DNA from: Psilocybe azurescens
Taxonomy: Eukaryota > Basidiomycota > Agaricomycetes > Agaricales > Agrocybaceae
Direction: 5' to 3'
DNA length: 64,000 bases
Assembly (NCBI GenBank): GCA_023853785.1
Contig: JAJIRX010000871.1
Location: 434,001 to 498,000, forward strand
A program made the translations under genes and the position numbers. Every line of letters starts with the position of its first letter. Position 1 is the stretch's first letter. Below the pieces are notes generated by a model, which was not told the DNA's origin, made no database searches, and saw only the letters and a list, made by a program, of their open reading frames with translations. Shown here in pieces: positions 59,329 to 64,000 of this stretch.

Positions 59329-60985
59329 TACCGGTGGCGAGAACGACCAGGTCTAAATCAGCTTCTATCTGATTTTTGACGTGCAACTGAGGTCCTGGCC
59401 ACCGCTTCATATACGGACAGTGTAATAACTCATACTATATGAACATTAGGTGTGCCTTCCATGTTTCATCACGGCCGTCAGTGGGTATGTTTTCGTATTT
59501 CCGTGGCTGATAATCGGACACCAGTCAATTATGTGCTCCCAGCCGAATCTTTCTAGATTACACCACGATCATTACATTACAACTCCATTGTACAGACAAC
59601 ATGAGGCGATAGGTGGGATCATAAAGTTCTGTATAATACCCTGCCGTAGTCAAATGTAGTGCAATACTATCAACCTTTTTCGTTTACAAACGTAGTCATA
59701 TGGAGAACTTAGGCTCATCTTTCAAAAGGGATGTCCACATCGGCGACGCTACTTATGTGAACTTATAGCGTGCTTCATTTCATTCCTTCAATTTGCCTTC
59801 ATTAGTAAACGGAAAAATCTTGACTGGCAATCTACTATTCTGTACAATTCGTCATAGGACCAGTTCAACGACAGTGATCGCATACGATTGCTGCTCCTCT
59901 CCGAGCTTTTTCTTAACATGGATAATAGTTGGGATAGTATCGAGGAGGTTGGCCTTTGGAATCATTAGTCGATATTACTCGCAATGCTACAGCCTACTAA
60001 TGAAACATAAAATACTTTCGTTCTTTAATTCTTACTGATTGGCGCTTTGGATACCAAATTCTGTGGAAATAAGGTCCGTGCTCCTGCAGAACTGGCTAAT
60101 CTTGAAGGTTGCTCCAAGATCCCTCAGGTCAATAGACTGTTGTCCCGAAGCTCCATAAATGCTAATGGTAAGCTTGAAATCAGTGCTCTCTCGGTGCCAA
60201 CTGTGAGCCATCAGTGTGTACATATGTATGGCATTGGTAGCCAATGGGAAACATGATGGTACCGTGTCCTGTTTGGGGCGTTTACAGCTAACTGCAAAAT
60301 GGTAGGCCGTTTCCATTTTTTTTGGTGTCCGCTTCTGTTTGGCAAGGGCTTTGTCTAAATAGCCGGATTTGGTAACGAGCACCGACCCCGCGCCCATGAC
60401 TAAGTAGAATCAAACGTCGACGATGACGCTTCACATTAATCCTACGTCGAAATCAAGCTCTATTTGTTGATTGTATGGTGCTTATCACCCTCCTCACTGA
60501 AAGACTGGAACATCGACCCTGAGTCTATGGTGGTATATAAGGTGCACAGTGTTGCTCATGTCAGTCCACCCTTATTAGTAAATCTAACTCAAATTACCAA
60601 AATCCCTATTACCACCACCCCCAACCCCTGAAAAGTAGTGCGAGAATGGCAGGATTCCTCCTTGGTGTAGCCCCTATGCCAGTGCCACCCCTCGCCCTTA
60701 TGATATTGCTGTGGCGGCTGCCAATCGCATGCTTGACAATCAGCCAGGTTGGATGACTCAGATGCGCAAAGTCCAAATTCGGTTGTTTGGACAGGGCCAA
60801 ACAGAGGCGGACACCAAAGAAATGGAAACGGCCTACCATTTTGCAGTTAGCTAAAAGAGTCGATATACTCAAATATTATGGAAATGTGACCAAAGGTGCG
60901 GTAAAATAAAAAATTGGAACCACGGACCCCATACAAATACATCTCCAAGGTTTCGAAACAGACCTGGTCCTTTGCGCCAACGGTA
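59329..60985. mobile_element. TIR DNA transposon (copy 2, inverted relative to copy 1) with a nested insertion
   Basis: Left end TACCGGTGGCGAGAACGACC, right end (minus strand) TACCGTTGGCGCAAAGGACC. Read on the minus strand, its sequence follows copy 1 (34644-35726) almost throughout with scattered substitutions and small indels, for example the phrases CCCAACTATTATCCATGTTA and TATCAGCCACGGAAATACGA. The length without the nested 567-bp insert is 1090 bp, against 1083 bp in copy 1. The flanks contain CCTAT on both sides but not a perfect 8-mer, so the duplication has decayed or recombined. Confidence 0.85.
60283..60853. mobile_element. Nested 567-bp TIR element (MITE-like, TA target duplication)
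   Basis: The element 60285-60851 interrupts copy 2 at a point where copy 1 reads gactcttaagcgcc uninterrupted (34768-34781), giving the empty site. Its ends form an inverted repeat of about 56 bp (60287-60343 and 60796-60851), beginning GCTAACTGCAAAATGGTAGG with only a few mismatches. TA dinucleotides flank it (60283-60284 and 60852-60853), as for Tc1/mariner-type insertion. The interior carries TATATAAGG near 60535 and no long frame of recognised type. Confidence 0.8.
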
Positions 60986-61504
60986 CCTATAGTGTTCGCG
61001 GGATACTTACAACCCTATTTACAGAAAATGTATGGTTCGAAGCGGCCTCAACAATGTACAGTGGACAAGTGGCAAATGCTGTCCAACCGTTATGATCGCG
61101 AGTCAAAAATGACTCACTCTGTGACTCACATCATAATGGAGGCAATTTCCTTATTTGAATGGCAAAGCGTGCGCTTCCGCCTGTACTTACACGATATCAC
61201 CGGAGTTGCTTATTTTTATCATTGATTCAGATGACGACCAAACTACCCGAACACTGCGGCTAACATCGAAACTTGAAGGCAAGCCTCCGATGTCAACAAA
61301 AGCCCTTGTGTTGCGTCGCTTCGGTTATGAGTCATACAACGGAGGCGCTGCTGCGATGGGTACGCGATACCAAGGCACTATTCGGGGTGTCACCTATGGA
61401 AGGGAGTATAAAGGCTTTCAATGACGGCGATGGTTTTCCCAAAGTTCTTTAAAACACTGCAGTTACAACTTCTAACCAAAAGCACAAGACCGTCTACATA
61501 TACA
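60986..61504. promoter_or_regulatory. Upstream region of the three-repeat protein, with TATA box
   Basis: TATAAAG at 61407-61413 lies 92 bp before the ATG at 61505 and only 8 bp before an earlier in-frame ATG at 61421, which is therefore unlikely to be in the transcript. No gene recognised in the rest. Confidence 0.5.
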
Positions 61505-61945
61505 ATGCAAGCATCCTCTTCCACTTGTCTTCTTGCTTCGTCCTCCACACATCAGCCATCTTCCAAAAACTGGGAGGCATCCTTTGGACAACTGGCATCG
61601 TCATACGGCTTTAGCGGAGGTGTCCCATCCCTTCCTAAAAAGACGAAATCCACCAAATCAGACGCCAAGACTTCAAGAGCGTCTATCTATACCACTACAC
61701 CATCCTCTTCAGAATCTCGAGCTACCAGGGACTACGAGGCTGCGTTTGGACATCTATTGTCGGCGTATGGTTTCGGGGGTGGTGTTCCACCATTACCCTC
61801 GAAAGCCTCGAAATCGTCGAAAACATCATCGCCATCATCATCAACATCATCGATGGCTTCCCGGTCTTCCAAAGACTACCAGAGTGCATACGGAGACCTA
61901 TCGTCGGCATATGGGTTTGGCGCTCCTGGGCCTTCTAAGTCATAG
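61505..61945 (+). CDS. Small protein of three degenerate repeats (FGxLxSxYGFGGGVPxLP)
   Basis: Single-exon frame of 146 residues from ATG 61505; an upstream in-frame ATG at 61421 is rejected because it sits almost on the TATA box. Three repeat units: NWEASFGQLASSYGFSGGVP, DYEAAFGHLLSAYGFGGGVP and DYQSAYGDLSSAYGFGAPGP, separated by Ser/Thr/Lys-rich linkers of 25-35 residues. No signal peptide or membrane segment. The repeat unit (aromatic-acidic, small, FG, YGFGG, proline) resembles short motifs in basidiomycete proteins of unknown role. It could be a peptide-binding array or a low-complexity assembly domain. No function is established. Confidence 0.7.
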   Translation: MQASSSTCLLASSSTHQPSSKNWEASFGQLASSYGFSGGVPSLPKKTKSTKSDAKTSRASIYTTTPSSSESRATRDYEAAFGHLLSAYGFGGGVPPLPSKASKSSKTSSPSSSTSSMASRSSKDYQSAYGDLSSAYGFGAPGPSKS

Positions 61946-62400
61946 AAGGAATCTTGATAATCAAAAACAAAAAATATTATGGTATGCAACGAAATTGGTT
62001 TATGTAGTTACAAGTATACTAAAATTTTATGCTCTAGACTCGCCCCATGCAATTACGATTGACAGCGTGCTGCGTAGTTCATAGCATCCTTCATAAAACG
62101 CCTACCTGAGTAGTACTACTTGCCTTCTTCATGGCTATTTTTGGAACTCTGCTTTAATTATTTAGTCAAACACCACTTACACCCATTTTTAATACTGCTC
62201 TTACGCCTACTCCTTTCCATAACTTAATTAAAAGAGTTGTGTATACAACGCACTTGATTAATTGAGTTCCAAGTCCATGACGCGGATTCTAAAAATAGAT
62301 TTAAAGTCGGCCAACGAGTGCCTCAAATGTTCATGATCTATTATAACTGCCTAATGCTTCGCAGTCATAACATGGCACACCAACCCGTAATGCAGAGCGT
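61946..62400. other. Intergenic region, no recognisable gene
   Basis: AT-rich 455-bp spacer with poly-T/poly-A stretches compatible with the terminator of the three-repeat gene. Nothing else seen. Confidence 0.45.
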
Positions 62401-62439
62401 TTACTCATGACGCTACTTTTAATCTCTGTCAGCAGGGTA

Positions 62440-63636
62440 TGCTTAGATGGGAAGCAAGTGGTTCGTGAAATGACTGATCCCGCGGCTCAGATATTGAAAA
62501 CAGGCGCAGATATCCAAGCTTGCCACTATAGGAAACGGTTCAATTTTTTTTCTTGTGAAGGAGTATTATCTTGCTGCGGGGAATATCACCCTTGCATTTG
62601 AGTGTGCCTCTGGTTGCCCTTTCGTGAACAACCATCGGTTTGGAAGGCACTGACCTGCAAGCTTACAAGTTGGAGAGAAAACAGCTCTGTGAACCTGGGG
62701 CCTGAATTGCCTAATAGTCGGTGCGAATTAGCTTTACAAGCCTAAACGGTCAACGCAACCCGAAAAGGTACGTATGCACCTACAATATTCAATATTGATC
62801 CCGTTGCACTGAAGCTGCTGTAAGGCTTGATATTGCTCCTGATTCGCACACATACGCCTTATAGTGCCTCCTCGCTCGAGGCAACCTCTTTCAAATCTTG
62901 TATTTTACGGCATTCAATACTGTCGTACCTGAGGTACTATAGGCGGACGCATGTCCCTTGTTGTCGAGCGTAGTGGGGATGAAGACAAAGAGAGAATTCT
63001 GGCAGGGTGTCTCTGGTATACTCCACGTATTCGAGCGGCATTATGGATGGTACCAACCTTGTTACGCTCTAGGATAGTCTTTCTTCTCAGAGGTTTGGGA
63101 ATGAGTGGATTTACAGTGAGTGCTGAATCTCTGTCATCGAGTGAAAGGCCATAACAAGGATCGTCCAGCGAATCAATCTAGAATACCAACCAGAAGCCGA
63201 GAAGAAATTGGAAGAATGCCTCAAGATAGGAAATTGTACAAAGTCTCCTGAGGAATCTTGGCATCTGCAGCTGGCTTTTACGAGTCCAGAACATCAGGGA
63301 CAAGGTACAGCTCCTGTTCATGCTTTCGGTAAACGACCTTGACATCCTTAATTGATCGTTTTTCGCTAGGTCTAATCTCACTCCTTATACAAGAAGCGTT
63401 CGCAAATGCGCCAGAGGATATTCGAAGCCACAACGCCGAAAGCTCGAGACCAGTATGCACCTTTTGGATACAACCTGCGTCGTGAGGATATCCGACTCGG
63501 AAGAGTGTGTTAAAGTATGAACCTGACTTGCTTACGCATGGTGCAGATTCGGGTTGCTATAAAAATTGGTCAGGGGAAAACGGATGCTGGTGGGTTATCT
63601 GCGACAGGTGCAGATGCGGTAGGAGTAGACATTTAG
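62440..63636 (+). CDS. GNAT-family N-acetyltransferase, 5' part unresolved and frame broken
   Basis: GNAT proteins transfer acetyl from acetyl-CoA to amines. Recognisable blocks: EDKERILAGCLWYTPRI (strands beta 2-3), RSRIVFLLRGLGMSGFT, then after an intron LEYQPEAEKKLEECLKIGNC, WHLQLAFTSPEHQGQGLISL (strand beta 4 and the QGxGLxSLL acetyl-CoA loop), LIQEAFANAPED, FEATTPKARDQYAPFGY, and the tail KIGQGKTDAGGLSATGADAV ending at TAG 63634-63636. The stretch REMTDPAAQILKTGADI near 62467 could be the N-terminus, but I could not splice it. Between NAPED and FEATTPKARD the frame changes without an intron, and the exon join near 63115-63165 is also out of phase, so either bases are missing or this is a pseudogene. 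Boundaries are approximate. Confidence 0.6.
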
Positions 63637-63917
63637 GCAATGGCAAAGGTGACATATCTTGACGATCCGGATGACCTCTCACCGTCTTTGGCCTTCTTTC
63701 TAACTCTTTCTTCAACTTTCACAGTTGCCAATGGCCAGCTTTTCGCAATTGTAGGATGCGCCGTGTAAGTCGGATTTCCCATGAATTGTCGAGGAGGGTG
63801 CGCGAAGTTTTGCTGTGGATAAATGTCGTTTGTTAGACTGTAAGTTAGCGTCCTTGGGGCCCGAACCCCTTGATGTGTAGTAACGTGAGCGTGATACCCC
63901 TGTGCGGCAGAAGCCAC
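63637..63917 (-). other. Possible coding frame at the window edge
   Basis: A minus-strand frame with QQNFAHPPRQFMGNPTYTAH and a basic tail VKVEERVRKKAKDGERSSG stays open for about 90 codons and ends at 63633, three bases inside the GNAT stop region. No ATG starts it within the window and an in-frame TAA lies just upstream, so it would need a spliced 5' exon. It may be a shadow. Confidence 0.2.
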
Positions 63918-64000
63918 CGATTACCGGATACCATTATGCCGGCCGTCTCTCGCGATCCCTTTTTACCAAACCTTTCAGTTTCATTCACTGTGCCCAGTTT

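Overview
The window looks like nuclear DNA of an Agaricomycete (mushroom-forming basidiomycete). Genes are dense in short GT-AG introns of about 45-70 nt, conserved proteins are cut into many small exons including 10-14 nt microexons, and the recognisable proteins read as basidiomycete versions of their families. No tRNA, rRNA, CRISPR array or viral gene was recognised.

Layout. 1-5.0 kb: no recognisable gene. 5.0-6.2 kb (-): DCN1-type cullin neddylation factor. 6.2-10.4 kb: no recognisable gene. 10.4-11.2 kb (-): conserved proline/serine-rich hypothetical protein. 11.2-17.4 kb: sparse, with two weak coding candidates. 17.5-18.3 kb (+): MPP6-like exosome cofactor. 18.3-21.5 kb: empty apart from a repeat rich in TATGGGTTA. 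21.57-24.21 kb: AT-rich decayed DNA transposon with terminal inverted repeats and a 7-bp target duplication. 24.5-29.8 kb (+): two tandem paralogous cytochrome P450 genes. 30.1-31.3 kb (-): TFIIE beta subunit. 31.9-34.1 kb (-): four-transmembrane protein with long disordered tails. 34.64-35.73 kb: non-autonomous DNA transposon with a perfect 8-bp target duplication. 37.3-39.4 kb (-): third P450. 42.9-44.9 kb (-): secreted DUF1996 protein. 46.1-47.5 kb (+): Fes1-type Hsp70 nucleotide exchange factor. 48.5-49.2 kb (-): probable RlpA/expansin-like secreted protein. 49.7-53.7 kb (-): BRCT-containing family X DNA polymerase (Pol lambda/Pol4 type). 54.6-55.8 kb (+): SAM-dependent methyltransferase. 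57.3-58.8 kb (+): QCR2, complex III core protein 2. 59.33-60.99 kb: inverted second copy of the 34.6-kb transposon with another element nested inside it. 61.5-61.9 kb (+): small three-repeat protein. 62.4-63.6 kb (+): GNAT acetyltransferase, 5' part unresolved.

The three P450 genes share intron positions and came from one ancestor. The other genes are mostly single-copy housekeeping functions (neddylation, RNA exosome, basal transcription, chaperone cycle, respiration, DNA repair) with no operon-like logic.

The most consequential observation is that seven otherwise well-conserved genes each contain at least one single-base frame break, mostly in short homopolymer runs, always as if one base were missing. 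P450 C, Fes1, QCR2, the 273-aa protein and the four-TM protein are intact. The pattern suggests uncorrected homopolymer contractions in the assembly rather than seven independent pseudogenes. Exon coordinates below were derived by eye from splice signals, reading frame and family conservation.
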